Origin: Chryseobacterium elymi
Lineage (GTDB): Bacteria > Bacteroidota > Bacteroidia > Flavobacteriales > Weeksellaceae
Direction: 5' to 3'
NCBI RefSeq assembly: GCF_003385495.1
Contig: NZ_QNUH01000006.1
Coordinates: 239,024 to 303,023 of the forward strand
Length of the DNA: 64,000 nucleotides
Shown: positions 31,636 through 41,189 of the stretch, in pieces
Layout of the letters: every line of letters starts with the position of its first letter
Numbering within the stretch: the stretch's first letter is position 1
Program-made: the position numbers and the translations under genes
The notes under the pieces: model-generated
The model's database searches: none
What the model was told of the DNA's origin: nothing
Seen by the model: the letters and a program-made list of their open reading frames with translations, nothing else

Positions 31636-33063
31636 TTAAAAAACATAAGTCGCTGCCGAATTTCCTGAAAGGGTCACGGGAGCGGTCTTTCCGTTATATT
31701 TGATATTAAAACTTTCGCCTGTACTGTTTCCGTTCTGGATAATAAGCACTGTTTTTCCGGCAGGAGTTTTAAATGCTGCCGTAGAAAGTGTTTCTGTCTG
31801 TGTGGAAGCGATACGCTGTGAACCTGCAGGGATAAATTTAGAAGCGTGCGCGATGATATAATAGGAAACATTTCTGGTAAAATTTTCACTATCGGAAACT
31901 GTTATAGCCCCTTTACATTCTGTACATCCGCCATCTGTATGAGGTTTGTATTGCGGATCATTCGCTACATTCCATTCCAAAGCAATTCTGCTCCAGTTTC
32001 TCATGGAACCGATGATTACATTTTTAATGTGCCAGTTCAGGTCTTCATTAAAAGTACCCTTCGATCCCGTCCACTGCTCGGTAAAATACAAATTTTTATC
32101 CGGAAATGCGTTGTGTACTGTGCTTAAAGCTGAAATATCTCCTTCGTACAAATGGAAAGCCGAACCGTCAATATACTGATAGGCTTCGGGATCTTTCAGA
32201 ATATCAAGGGCATATTCCGGTTTGTTGCAGTTATGATCGTAAACTACAATTTTTGTTTTGATATTATTAGCTTTAAAAACAGGACCCAAATGATCTTTGA
32301 TAAAATCTTTCTGCTGCTCAGACGGCATATACAGACTCGGATTGTTTCCGGGATGGAGAGGTTCATTCTGAGGCGTAACGGCATCAATGGTAATCCCTTC
32401 CTTTTGCATTCCCTGAATATATTTTACAAAATATTCTGCATAGACTTTATAAAATTCAGGCTTTAAAATTCCTCCTTTGGATTTTCCGTTATTTTTCATC
32501 CAAACCGGAGATGACCATGGAGCAGCAATAATTTTAATATTGGGGTTGATAGCCAGGATTTCTTTCAGCATTGCAATGAGATCTTTATCCTTTGCCAGGC
32601 TGAATTTTGAAAGTGTCGGATCTGTCTGGCCCTCCGGAAGATCATCATATGAAAAAACTTCACCATCGAGATCGGAAGCTCCAATACTTATCCGTAGATA
32701 GCTTATGGAAATTGAATTTTTATCTTTCCCAAAAAGTTCATTCAGAAGTGCCTTCCATTTTGAAAATGAAAGGCGGTTGATCACCTCAACGCTTCCTCCT
32801 GTCAGGGTATATCCAAAACCGTCAACATATTGAAATTTTTGAGTATCATCAATTTCAATATTCTGCCAGTTATTGGAGTTTTTTATAAATTTAACAGGGT
32901 TCTGCTGCTGTAGTTTTACACTTTCATTACCTTTGGTAAGCCAGGATTGAACATTACTTTCCTTTCCCGCACCTACCGAAGCGCATGATAAAGGAAAAAG
33001 TACCACGCCGCAAAGCAGCGCGGTACCTTTAAAAAAGAAACTATATAAACTGTGAAACTTCAT
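31636..33063 (-). CDS. GH30 lipoprotein (probable beta-1,6-glucanase)
   Basis: The 475-residue protein carries a lipoprotein signal (GVVLFPLSCAS), which places it at the cell surface or periplasm. The GH30 residues are acid/base E234 in VTPQNEPLH and nucleophile E329 in LYFTEQWTG. YVDGFGYTLTGGSVEVINRL and KIIAAPWSSPVWMKNNGKSK are family strands. It differs clearly from the other GH30 in this locus, so the two may act on different chain lengths. It sits 3 bases after susD and 9 before bglX, i.e. in one operon. Confidence 0.9.
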   Translation of the reverse strand: MKFHSLYSFFFKGTALLCGVVLFPLSCASVGAGKESNVQSWLTKGNESVKLQQQNPVKFIKNSNNWQNIEIDDTQKFQYVDGFGYTLTGGSVEVINRLSFSKWKALLNELFGKDKNSISISYLRISIGASDLDGEVFSYDDLPEGQTDPTLSKFSLAKDKDLIAMLKEILAINPNIKIIAAPWSSPVWMKNNGKSKGGILKPEFYKVYAEYFVKYIQGMQKEGITIDAVTPQNEPLHPGNNPSLYMPSEQQKDFIKDHLGPVFKANNIKTKIVVYDHNCNKPEYALDILKDPEAYQYIDGSAFHLYEGDISALSTVHNAFPDKNLYFTEQWTGSKGTFNEDLNWHIKNVIIGSMRNWSRIALEWNVANDPQYKPHTDGGCTECKGAITVSDSENFTRNVSYYIIAHASKFIPAGSQRIASTQTETLSTAAFKTPAGKTVLIIQNGNSTGESFNIKYNGKTAPVTLSGNSAATYVF

Positions 33064-33066
33064 GTT

Positions 33067-34626
33067 TTAGTAGCCTGGGTTTTGTTTTAAAGCAGTATTC
33101 GGCAATTCATTAAACGGAATTGGAAGAATTTCATTTTTATTTGCCTTAAAACCTTTAAAAGTAAGTACTGATGGAGCATCTCCCCATCTGACAAGATCAA
33201 ACCATCTATGTCCTTCTCCTGCAAGCTCTCTTCTTCTTTCATCCTTAATAGCCTGTAAAGAAACAGGAACCGGTGTTAGGCCGACTCTTGCTCTTACTGC
33301 ATCCAACAGAGCCTGTGCTCTGCCTCCGGCACCGCCCAAGGCTTCAGCTTCCATTAGATAAGTATCTGCTAACCTTATAGCGATATAGTTTTGTCTGAAG
33401 TTAAGTTCAGCAGGACCTGGAAGTGAGCTTTTTAAAGCATTCGTAGGTAAATACTTATTAAGAAAGTATCCGGTATCTGCAAAAGCAGGCGCATAAGTGA
33501 TTTTACCTTCTGTCACCAGTTTTTTTGCATTGAAAACAGTCACGTCCAGTCTTGGATCATCCTGCATAAAAGTAACAAAATTCTCTGTTACGGTATTAAA
33601 TGCCCAGCCCGAATAGATATCCGGTGCATTATTATTCGGAACATTTTTTAAAGAGTAAGAACGGGGTCCCACCATTACGTTGATAGAGTTTCCTTCATCT
33701 TTGCCCTGTCCCCAGAATCCCCAGTCGGAGCTTCCTTTATTGGTATGCATTACTTCCAGAATGGATTCTGTTGAAAATTTATATGGATCTGCCGTTTCCG
33801 GTCCCACTTTGAATAGATCGGCATAGTTGGCCACAAGTTTATATCCATACTGGCTGGTTCCTCCAGGCGTACCATTTACTTGAGCAAATTGTGCAGCAGA
33901 TTCAGCCATTTTTTTATCATAAAGATAGATTTTACCTAATATAGCTCTGGCGGTTCCCTGCGTTATTCGTCCTTTATCACTGGTACTTGGCGTCATCATC
34001 AGATCCGGAATAGCAGCATTGATATCACTTTCTATCTGGGCATAGACATCACTTGGCTTGGCCTGTGGAATATTCCAATAGTCATCATCAAATTTTACAG
34101 ATTTAAGAATTAAAGGAATATTTCCAAACATTCTTAATAGCTCAAAATAATATAAAGAGCGGAGAACTTTAGCTTCTGCCATATATCTTTTCTTAAGATC
34201 TTCACTCATGGAAGCTCCCGGAACTCTCTCTATTAAAAGGTTAGCACGTGCAATTCCCTGATAATAGTCTCTCCAGTAGCTGGCAGGCATTGTATTAGGA
34301 TTGATCATATAATTATTAATTCCCTGGATACCTGCACCATCGTTAGAACTTCCTCCACCGGAATAAAAATCATCAGATCCTGCATTAAAGAAAGTAACTG
34401 TATTTTCGAATCCCGCCGAATATTTTCTTAAGCCATCATAAACGGAAATCAGTGCGCTAAAAGACTGCTGTTCATTCTGAAAATACAGATCGGTATTAAA
34501 AGATCCTGAATTCTGGACATCATCCAAATAGGAATCACTACAGCTTATATTGGTAAAACTAAGACCTGTCAGAAACACAACGGCAAGTCCTTTATATATA
34601 ATATTCTTATTTTTCATTTTATTCAT
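33067..34626 (-). CDS. susD: SusD/RagB family glycan-binding lipoprotein
   Basis: The 519-residue protein has the lipobox FTNISC followed by SDSYLDDVQ, the usual SusD start. Its helical TPR-like core (ARANLLIERVPGASMSEDLK) and the C-terminal RagB/SusD region (RRRELAGEGHRWFDLVRWGD, then ILPIPFNELPNTALKQNPGY) are clear. It forms the lid of the SusC channel and binds oligosaccharide at the surface. It starts two bases after susC. Confidence 0.95.
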   Translation of the reverse strand: MNKMKNKNIIYKGLAVVFLTGLSFTNISCSDSYLDDVQNSGSFNTDLYFQNEQQSFSALISVYDGLRKYSAGFENTVTFFNAGSDDFYSGGGSSNDGAGIQGINNYMINPNTMPASYWRDYYQGIARANLLIERVPGASMSEDLKKRYMAEAKVLRSLYYFELLRMFGNIPLILKSVKFDDDYWNIPQAKPSDVYAQIESDINAAIPDLMMTPSTSDKGRITQGTARAILGKIYLYDKKMAESAAQFAQVNGTPGGTSQYGYKLVANYADLFKVGPETADPYKFSTESILEVMHTNKGSSDWGFWGQGKDEGNSINVMVGPRSYSLKNVPNNNAPDIYSGWAFNTVTENFVTFMQDDPRLDVTVFNAKKLVTEGKITYAPAFADTGYFLNKYLPTNALKSSLPGPAELNFRQNYIAIRLADTYLMEAEALGGAGGRAQALLDAVRARVGLTPVPVSLQAIKDERRRELAGEGHRWFDLVRWGDAPSVLTFKGFKANKNEILPIPFNELPNTALKQNPGY

Positions 34627-34628
34627 TA

Positions 34629-37547
34629 TTAAAATTGGATATTAGCGCCTAACAAAAATGTTCTTGCTTGTGGATAGTAAGCCCTGTCAACTCCTATTAT
34701 GTCCTGTTCGGAATTGTTTCTTCCTGCGATTTCCGGATCGTAGCCCGTATATTTTGTGAAAGTAAAGACATTTTCTCCCGTTACATAAAGTCTTACTTTC
34801 GTCATTCCAAAACGGCTTGTAACATCCTGAGGAAGTGTGTAGCCTAACTGGATGATTTTCAAACGGACATAATCTCCTTTTTGAAGATAGTAATTTGACA
34901 TCCAGGAATAGTTATGGTTAGGATCATTACGGGTAATTCTTGGGTTATCATTGGTAGATCCTTCTCCTGTCCATCTTTCTAAGATTCTTGTCTGGTAATT
35001 GGCATCAGGAATATCCAACCTTCTTAAACCCTGGAAAATTTTGTTACCAGCCTGTCCCTGGGCAAACATCATAAAATCGAAATTTTTATAATTTAGATTC
35101 ACGGTTAGCCCGAAAGTATATTTCGGGATAGAGCTTCCTAAGTTTACTTTATCGTTGTCATCAATTTTTCCGTCTCCATTATTATCCTGCCATATAAAGT
35201 CTCCCGGTCTTGCGTCCGGTAATAATTTTACACCGTTGGCATTTACATAATTGTCGACTTGTGTCTGATTCTGGAAGACACCACTATACGTTTGTCCGTA
35301 AAATGATCCGTAAGGCTGTCCTACTGCCACTCTGGATACTGCTCCCATTGTCTGGAAAGAGGCAAGGTTAAAATAGTCTATATCATCTTCTAATCGTAAA
35401 ACTTTATTTTTAATAGTAGCAAAGTTCCCGTTAACTGATATGCTGAAATCCTCCCAGTTCTTTTTGTAACCCAGCTCAAGTTCTAATCCTGAATTTTCCA
35501 TATCCCCTACATTTGACCAAGGTAAATTAGGAACCCCTACATAACCAGGAATGTTGATTTGTCTGAGAATATCAGTGGTTTTCTTTTTGTACCAGTCTGC
35601 TGACAAGGTAAAATTGTTGAATAATTTTAAATCTGCAGCAATATTCAGCTGGCTGGTCTGCTCCCATTTCAGGTTTGGATTTTCCAGCGTGCTTGGCGCA
35701 TAACCAATGATGATATTATTACTGGAGTTGGTATAATTACTTCCTGAAACCATGAAACTTGCAAATCTGAAGTTATCCATTTCATCATTTCCCAACACTC
35801 CGTAACCTCCCCTAAGTTTTAAGTTATTAACCACCTTATTTTCCGGCCAGAAGTTTTCTTTATGAACATTCCACCCTAAGGACATGGACGGAAAAGTTCC
35901 CCAGTGCTGATTCGTGGCAAATTTTGAAGAACCGTCCCTACGGATAGTTCCTGTAAATAAATATTTATCTGCATAATCGTAAATGATTCTACCAAAATAA
36001 GATGCTTTACGGGTCTCAATTCCATCCCATCCTTTTGCTATAATATCATCCTGAGGAATATCAAAGTTGAAAGAAGCATCCTGCCAATTATCAATAGGCA
36101 GATTACTATAGGTCAAACTTGCCCCGCCGGCAATGTTGTATCGGTAAACTCCCTGACCAACCATGATGTTGATATTGTGATCACCGAACTTGTTCTGATA
36201 AGTCAATGTATTTTCCATGCTCCATTCGAATTTATTTTCGTCTACCTTATTCAGGCTGTTGAAGCTGGTATTGTTAAAATTGGGGCTTAAATAATATTTA
36301 GGCGTGAAAGTACGGCTACCCCAATAGGATTTCTTCCCATTTAAACTTGTTTTGAAAGTGAAGTGATCAAGAAACTTAAGCTCTGCAAAAACATTTCCCA
36401 CGAAATCGTCAGACCAGTTATAATTTCCCTGCTGTAAGTGACGGAAAGCTTGAGGATTGGTCATTTCATTGTTTACATATCTGGAAATTCCGTACGGACG
36501 GCCCTCAGAATCACGGATGATATAAGGATTGGTATAACCACTTGGGTCTACCATAGACCAGTCTGTAACGACTACCGGAGTTGTAGGATCTAAATTAACT
36601 GCTGAAGCCAATGGCCCCCCGAATTCCTCGTTGGCACTTATTCCCTGGGATTTTGTTCGTGTATAAGCAAAGGTTTGTCCCAAAGTTAAAAAATCGGTAA
36701 CCTTATGGGTTGAGTTAAATCTGGCATTTATTCTTTTGTAATAAGAAATATCACTCATTACAATACCTGCTTGATCAAAATATCCAAACGATGTATAGTA
36801 GGTTGACTTTTCATTACCTCCGGTAATACTTATTTCGTGAGAAGATTTTTCACCGGTTCCGAATATAGCATCCTGCCAGTTGGTTCCTCTTCCTAATGAT
36901 CCGGGGTTGGCATATCTGGGTGCTCCACCATCATTTACAAAACCTTCATTAATAATGTTTGCATATTGAGTGGCATCCAGAAGATCTATTTTTTTCGCAG
37001 CGTTTGAAAAACCGTAAAACCCATTATATGAAAGACTCAGTTTTCCTTTCTTTCCTTTTTTTGTTGTAACCAGAATTACACCCTTTGCAGCAGAAACCCC
37101 ATAGATAGCAGATGATGCCCCGTCCTTCAATACTTCCATACTTTCTATATCAGACTGGTTCAGCCATCCGATATTGTCTACTACAATACCATCTACAACC
37201 CATAAAGGACTATTACTACCTGCACCAAAACTGGTGATTCCACGTACCCGTACCGTAGCAGCAGCTCCGGGTTGCCCGGAATTCGTCACTACAGAAACAC
37301 CTGCAGCTCTTCCCTGTAATACCTGTTCAGGCTTACCTGCCGGAATGTTTTCTATATCACTTGCTTTAATACTTGCAATAGCTCCGGTCACATTACTCTT
37401 TTTCTGTGTACCATAACCGATGACGATAACTTCTTCTATTTTATTCTCTTTCGGAACAGTGTCTTGTACGCTGGTCTGTGCACTGAAATTGGCTGTAAAA
37501 TACAGCACAGCAACTACCCCCAGGCTTCTTGATACTCTTATATTCAT
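34629..37547 (-). CDS. susC: SusC/RagA family TonB-dependent outer-membrane transporter
   Basis: The 972-residue beta-barrel protein has a signal peptide ending near ANFSAQ. The TonB box region IEEVIVIGYGTQKKSNVTGA is only ~15 residues later. Then come the plug (PEQVLQGRAAGVSVVTNSGQ, GASSAIYGVSAAKGVILVTT) and the barrel up to the C-terminal aromatic-ended strand TFLLGANIQF. It lacks the N-terminal carboxypeptidase-regulatory-like domain that many SusC proteins carry. It is the first gene of the glycan operon and imports oligosaccharides with SusD. Confidence 0.95.
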   Translation of the reverse strand: MNIRVSRSLGVVAVLYFTANFSAQTSVQDTVPKENKIEEVIVIGYGTQKKSNVTGAIASIKASDIENIPAGKPEQVLQGRAAGVSVVTNSGQPGAAATVRVRGITSFGAGSNSPLWVVDGIVVDNIGWLNQSDIESMEVLKDGASSAIYGVSAAKGVILVTTKKGKKGKLSLSYNGFYGFSNAAKKIDLLDATQYANIINEGFVNDGGAPRYANPGSLGRGTNWQDAIFGTGEKSSHEISITGGNEKSTYYTSFGYFDQAGIVMSDISYYKRINARFNSTHKVTDFLTLGQTFAYTRTKSQGISANEEFGGPLASAVNLDPTTPVVVTDWSMVDPSGYTNPYIIRDSEGRPYGISRYVNNEMTNPQAFRHLQQGNYNWSDDFVGNVFAELKFLDHFTFKTSLNGKKSYWGSRTFTPKYYLSPNFNNTSFNSLNKVDENKFEWSMENTLTYQNKFGDHNINIMVGQGVYRYNIAGGASLTYSNLPIDNWQDASFNFDIPQDDIIAKGWDGIETRKASYFGRIIYDYADKYLFTGTIRRDGSSKFATNQHWGTFPSMSLGWNVHKENFWPENKVVNNLKLRGGYGVLGNDEMDNFRFASFMVSGSNYTNSSNNIIIGYAPSTLENPNLKWEQTSQLNIAADLKLFNNFTLSADWYKKKTTDILRQINIPGYVGVPNLPWSNVGDMENSGLELELGYKKNWEDFSISVNGNFATIKNKVLRLEDDIDYFNLASFQTMGAVSRVAVGQPYGSFYGQTYSGVFQNQTQVDNYVNANGVKLLPDARPGDFIWQDNNGDGKIDDNDKVNLGSSIPKYTFGLTVNLNYKNFDFMMFAQGQAGNKIFQGLRRLDIPDANYQTRILERWTGEGSTNDNPRITRNDPNHNYSWMSNYYLQKGDYVRLKIIQLGYTLPQDVTSRFGMTKVRLYVTGENVFTFTKYTGYDPEIAGRNNSEQDIIGVDRAYYPQARTFLLGANIQF

Positions 37548-37565
37548 ATACAGTTAGTTTTTAAT

Positions 37566-37578
37566 TCTCAAATTGAGA
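37566..37578. promoter_or_regulatory. Palindrome TCTCAA-A-TTGAGA upstream of susC
   Basis: This perfect 6-1-6 inverted repeat lies 18 bases before the susC start, in the 175-base gap between divergent susC and the MFS gene. It is a candidate operator, for example for the regulator encoded at 38933. Confidence 0.35.
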
Positions 37579-37642
37579 CAATAAAAATATATTTTTTTTT
37601 AATAAATTAACATTGTATTCATAAATATTTTAATTTTTCGTT

Positions 37643-37650
37643 TATTTTTG
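37643..37650 (+). promoter_or_regulatory. Candidate -7 box (TATTTTTG) for the MFS gene
   Basis: It is a TAnnTTTG match 72 bases before the MFS ATG, in an otherwise very AT-rich stretch where chance matches are easy. Confidence 0.3.
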
Positions 37651-37722
37651 GGAGTTTAAAGCCTTATATCTTCTTCATAATTCATAAAAAAATTATATAA
37701 AAACAATAAAAAAAGCCCCAAA

Positions 37723-38910
37723 ATGACAGCCAAGCTTTCCAAAATCTCACTTCCCTTAAAACTGACCTTTCTTATTTTTTCAATGGTCCTGAACTGTATG
37801 GGTATTGTGATCCTTCAGCTTTCAGAAGCAAAAATCACTTATGAGAAATTAGGATTTCTGGAATCGTTTAAAGATCTTCCTATCGCATTTATTTCACTTT
37901 TCGCAGTAAATTTCATAAGCAGAACAGGAGCAAAAAAAGCATTAATATCAGCTTTAGTTATTGTAGGAATCTGTTCATGTCTTCTTCCTTTTGTAGAAGA
38001 TTTCTGGTTTTATAAAGTATGGTTTGCAATCATCGGGACCTGTTTTGCCGTTGGAAAGATTTGTGTCTTCGGAATTATACGAAACAATGTTTCAGATGAA
38101 AAATCTCTTGCGAAAATGATGAACAGTGTGGAAGCCTCATTCATGGTCGGCATTTTTGTAGTGAATACCGGTTTCGGATGGCTCATTTCCAGCCGCTATT
38201 CCGACTATTGGAAGTTTGGATTCCTGTCTATTACAGCACTTTGTGCAATAACGATATTCCTGTTTTCAAAGCTGACTATCTCGGAAGCAAAAAAAACCGA
38301 GAATAAAAGCCTTATTGCTGAGCTTTCAGTATTTGCAAAGCCTGCAACAATTATGTTTCTTGCTGTAGTTTTTTTTATCGTTTTTGTAGAGCAGGGATTT
38401 AATTCATGGCTGCCCTCTTTCTATAAAAACCACCTGAATGTCAATTCATTTTTTGCTTTACAAGCCACTTCTTTCCTGGCCCTTTTTTCTTATGCGGGCA
38501 GAACAGCAACAGCTAATATCATTCACAGATTTTCACTGTCAAAATATTATATTCTGTGCATTTCTTTAATTATTGCTGTGCTGGTAATTATCGTGGGAAT
38601 ACAGTATTTTGATTCTATGAATTCCGGTATTATTCTATTTTTATTTCCGGTGATCGGACTTTTCCTTTCGCCGCTCTACCCTGTCATCAATTCAAAGATG
38701 ATTGCACAGATCGACAGGGAAAAAATCAACCTGTTTACATCCCTGATTGTAATTTTTTCATCGCTTGGCAGCTCTGTCAGTTCAATTATTATGGCAATAT
38801 TGTTCGGAAAACAGCTGTTAAACTATTATCCTCTTTACATATTACTTGCTGTTTCTGTGCTTTTTATGGTGAGTTTAATATATTTTAGGCTTGCAGGAAA
38901 GAAATTATAG
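37723..38910 (+). CDS. MFS transporter, probably for sugar
   Basis: The 395-residue protein has about 12 membrane helices and begins with LKLTFLIFSMVLNCMGIVIL. It contains the mid-protein basic loop (SEAKKTENKSLIAELSVF) separating two six-helix halves, as in the FucP/GlcP-like sugar:H+ symporters of Bacteroidota. It is divergent from susC and cotranscribed with the downstream regulator gene (22-base gap). The glycan locus suggests glucose or a short gluco-oligosaccharide as substrate. This is inference from position. Confidence 0.8.
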   Translation: MTAKLSKISLPLKLTFLIFSMVLNCMGIVILQLSEAKITYEKLGFLESFKDLPIAFISLFAVNFISRTGAKKALISALVIVGICSCLLPFVEDFWFYKVWFAIIGTCFAVGKICVFGIIRNNVSDEKSLAKMMNSVEASFMVGIFVVNTGFGWLISSRYSDYWKFGFLSITALCAITIFLFSKLTISEAKKTENKSLIAELSVFAKPATIMFLAVVFFIVFVEQGFNSWLPSFYKNHLNVNSFFALQATSFLALFSYAGRTATANIIHRFSLSKYYILCISLIIAVLVIIVGIQYFDSMNSGIILFLFPVIGLFLSPLYPVINSKMIAQIDREKINLFTSLIVIFSSLGSSVSSIIMAILFGKQLLNYYPLYILLAVSVLFMVSLIYFRLAGKKL

Positions 38911-38932
38911 AAAATAATTTTATTTTTACTCC

Positions 38933-39721
38933 ATGAAAATCAAAGACACCAAAAATAAAGAAACCCTTCAGGAACTTATTGATACAAAAGATTTTGTAGC
39001 ACATGTATCTGTTGACTGCACAATATTTGGTTTTCACAATAATATTTTGAAGGTTTTGCTTCTGAAGTACCACGATCTGGATCTGTGGTCGCTTCCGGGC
39101 GGTTTTGTTTTCAATGATGAAGACCTTCGTGAAGCCGCTGCGAGAGTACTGTATGAAAGAACCCATCTTCAGAACCTTTTTTTAAAACAATTTCACACGT
39201 TTGGGAGAATCGACCGAACGGAGAATAATGTTCACCAGATCCTTCTCAATAATAAAGGAATTGAAGTTCCGAAAGACCACTGGATCTTCCAGAGATTTAT
39301 TACAGTAGGTTACTGCAGCCTTATTGATTTTTCTGTTGCCAATACTTTTCCGGATGCATTCAACGAAAGCTGTGAGTGGTTTGAGGTTAATAAACTGCCC
39401 AAGATGGCCTTTGATCACGACCGGATTATAGAAACAGGCCTTGAATACCTTCGTATGAATATCAATACGGAAGTGGCAGCCAGCAATCTTCTTCCTGAAA
39501 AATTTACGATGAAAGATCTTCAGTCATTGTATGAAACCATTTTAGGACAGAAATTCAGGAGAAATAACTTTCAGCGCAAAATATTAAGCTTAAATATTCT
39601 GGACAGAATGGAGAAACTGTATGACGGATCCGCCAATAAAGCTCCGTATCTGTATAAGTTCAAAAACAAGGTACACAATGCTGCCAATCAGTACCCTATC
39701 TCTAATGATGAAGAGTCTTAG
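38933..39721 (+). CDS. Nudix-domain transcriptional regulator (NrtR/AraR type)
   Basis: The 262-residue protein has an N-terminal Nudix domain (residues ~20-150: HVSVDCTIFGFHNNILKVLL, LWSLPGGFVFNDEDLREAA) and a C-terminal winged helix (residues ~165-240: LLPEKFTMKDLQSLYETILG, FRRNNFQRKILSLNILDR). The Nudix box is degenerate: the REUxEExGU part reads RVLYERTHL, so it probably binds but does not hydrolyse its ligand. Bacteroidota members such as AraR control sugar genes in response to sugars. It probably controls the neighbouring glycan locus. Confidence 0.85.
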   Translation: MKIKDTKNKETLQELIDTKDFVAHVSVDCTIFGFHNNILKVLLLKYHDLDLWSLPGGFVFNDEDLREAAARVLYERTHLQNLFLKQFHTFGRIDRTENNVHQILLNNKGIEVPKDHWIFQRFITVGYCSLIDFSVANTFPDAFNESCEWFEVNKLPKMAFDHDRIIETGLEYLRMNINTEVAASNLLPEKFTMKDLQSLYETILGQKFRRNNFQRKILSLNILDRMEKLYDGSANKAPYLYKFKNKVHNAANQYPISNDEES

Positions 39722-39847
39722 GAAACTGTATTTTAACTGAAATCTTCATATTTCCATTTATCTCACTGGAAATCAAAGGTAACGAAGATTTACAAAAAAA
39801 TTTTTCAAACCAACGAAAAGTATTACTTTTAAGCAAATCAAAAAATC

Positions 39848-41026
39848 ATGTCATATTATCCTCTTACAAGCATTCCAGACTACTACGGAATTGATGCTTT
39901 ACTTACTGAAGAACATAAACTGATCCGTCAATCGGTAAGAGATTGGGTGGAAAGTTTTGTAATGCCGCAGATTGACCAGGCCGCGCAAAATCATACTGAT
40001 ATTCCGGGCTTAATGAAAGAATTGGGAAAAATTGGTGCTTTAGGTCCATATATTCCCGTTGAATACGGTGGTTCAGGGTTAGATCAGATTTCTTACGGTC
40101 TGATTATGCAGGAGCTTGAAAGAGGAGATTCTGCGGTACGTTCTGCTGCTTCGGTACAGAGCTCACTGGTGATGTTCCCTATCAATGAATTCGGTTCTGA
40201 GGAACAGAAGAAAAAATACCTTCCGCATCTTGCTGCAGGAGAAATGATCGGCTCTTTCGGACTGACTGAACCTAACCACGGTTCTGATCCAAGCTCTATG
40301 GAAACTTATTTTAAAGATATGGGCGACCACTACCTTCTGAACGGTGCCAAAATGTGGATCACGAACTCTCCGCTGTGCGATATCGCAGTAGTCTGGGCAA
40401 AAAATGAAGAAGGAAAAATACAGGGATTAATCGTTGAAAGAGGAATGGAAGGCTTTACTACGCCTGAAACTCATAATAAATGGAGCTTGAGAGCTTCAAA
40501 AACCGGAGAACTGGTATTTAATAATGTAAAAGTTCCTAAAGAAAACCTACTTCCGGGAGCAACCGGATTAAAAGGACCTTTATCTTGTCTGAACTCAGCG
40601 AGATACGGAATTTCATGGGGTGTAATCGGTGCAGCAATTGACTGCTACTGTACGGCTGTTCAATATTCTAAAGAAAGAAAACAGTTTGGCAAGCCGATTG
40701 GTTCTTTCCAGCTTCAGCAGAAGAAATTAGCTGAATTCTTAACAGAGATCACAAAGGCACAGTTATTATGTCTTCAGTTAGGAAACCTTAAAAATGACCA
40801 CAAAGCAAGTCCTGCACAGATCTCAATGGCTAAGCGTAACAACGTGAAAATGGCTATTGATATTGCAAGAGAATCCAGACAGATCCTTGGCGGCATGGGA
40901 ATCATGGGTGAATTCCCAATGATGAGACACGCAGCCAATCTTGAATCTGTGATCACGTATGAAGGTACACACGATGTCCATTTACTGATCACCGGTTTAG
41001 ATATTACAGGCATTAATGCTTTTTAA
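39848..41026 (+). CDS. Acyl-CoA dehydrogenase (glutaryl-CoA dehydrogenase-like)
   Basis: The 392-residue FAD enzyme has the standard three-domain fold. FGLTEPNHGSDPSSMETYFK and WITNSPLCDIAVVWAK are the FAD/substrate signatures. The catalytic base is E372 in VITYEGTHDVH, the position used by glutaryl-CoA and short-chain types. ARYGISWGVIGAAIDCYCTA and the C-terminal DITGINAF also fit the GCDH-like group. It may oxidise and decarboxylate glutaryl-CoA in lysine breakdown, but a short-chain acyl-CoA cannot be excluded. It is a single-gene unit with a strong terminator. Confidence 0.9.
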   Translation: MSYYPLTSIPDYYGIDALLTEEHKLIRQSVRDWVESFVMPQIDQAAQNHTDIPGLMKELGKIGALGPYIPVEYGGSGLDQISYGLIMQELERGDSAVRSAASVQSSLVMFPINEFGSEEQKKKYLPHLAAGEMIGSFGLTEPNHGSDPSSMETYFKDMGDHYLLNGAKMWITNSPLCDIAVVWAKNEEGKIQGLIVERGMEGFTTPETHNKWSLRASKTGELVFNNVKVPKENLLPGATGLKGPLSCLNSARYGISWGVIGAAIDCYCTAVQYSKERKQFGKPIGSFQLQQKKLAEFLTEITKAQLLCLQLGNLKNDHKASPAQISMAKRNNVKMAIDIARESRQILGGMGIMGEFPMMRHAANLESVITYEGTHDVHLLITGLDITGINAF

Positions 41027-41049
41027 ATAAAAGCTTAAAATATACTGAA

Positions 41050-41079
41050 AAGGAGTCCGGCCGAATGGCCGGACTCCTT
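41050..41079 (+). terminator. Strong hairpin terminator after the acyl-CoA dehydrogenase
   Basis: A perfect 13-bp stem (AAGGAGTCCGGCC and its reverse complement) with a GAAT loop is followed by CTTTT. Confidence 0.85.
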
Positions 41080-41189
41080 CTTTTACTCACTTTGCAGGGA
41101 ACTTATATTCAATGAATAATTATTGATGTATTAACATTATCCATTTTTTATTAAAAACAATTAATTTAATAACATCAAAAAATATTGAT

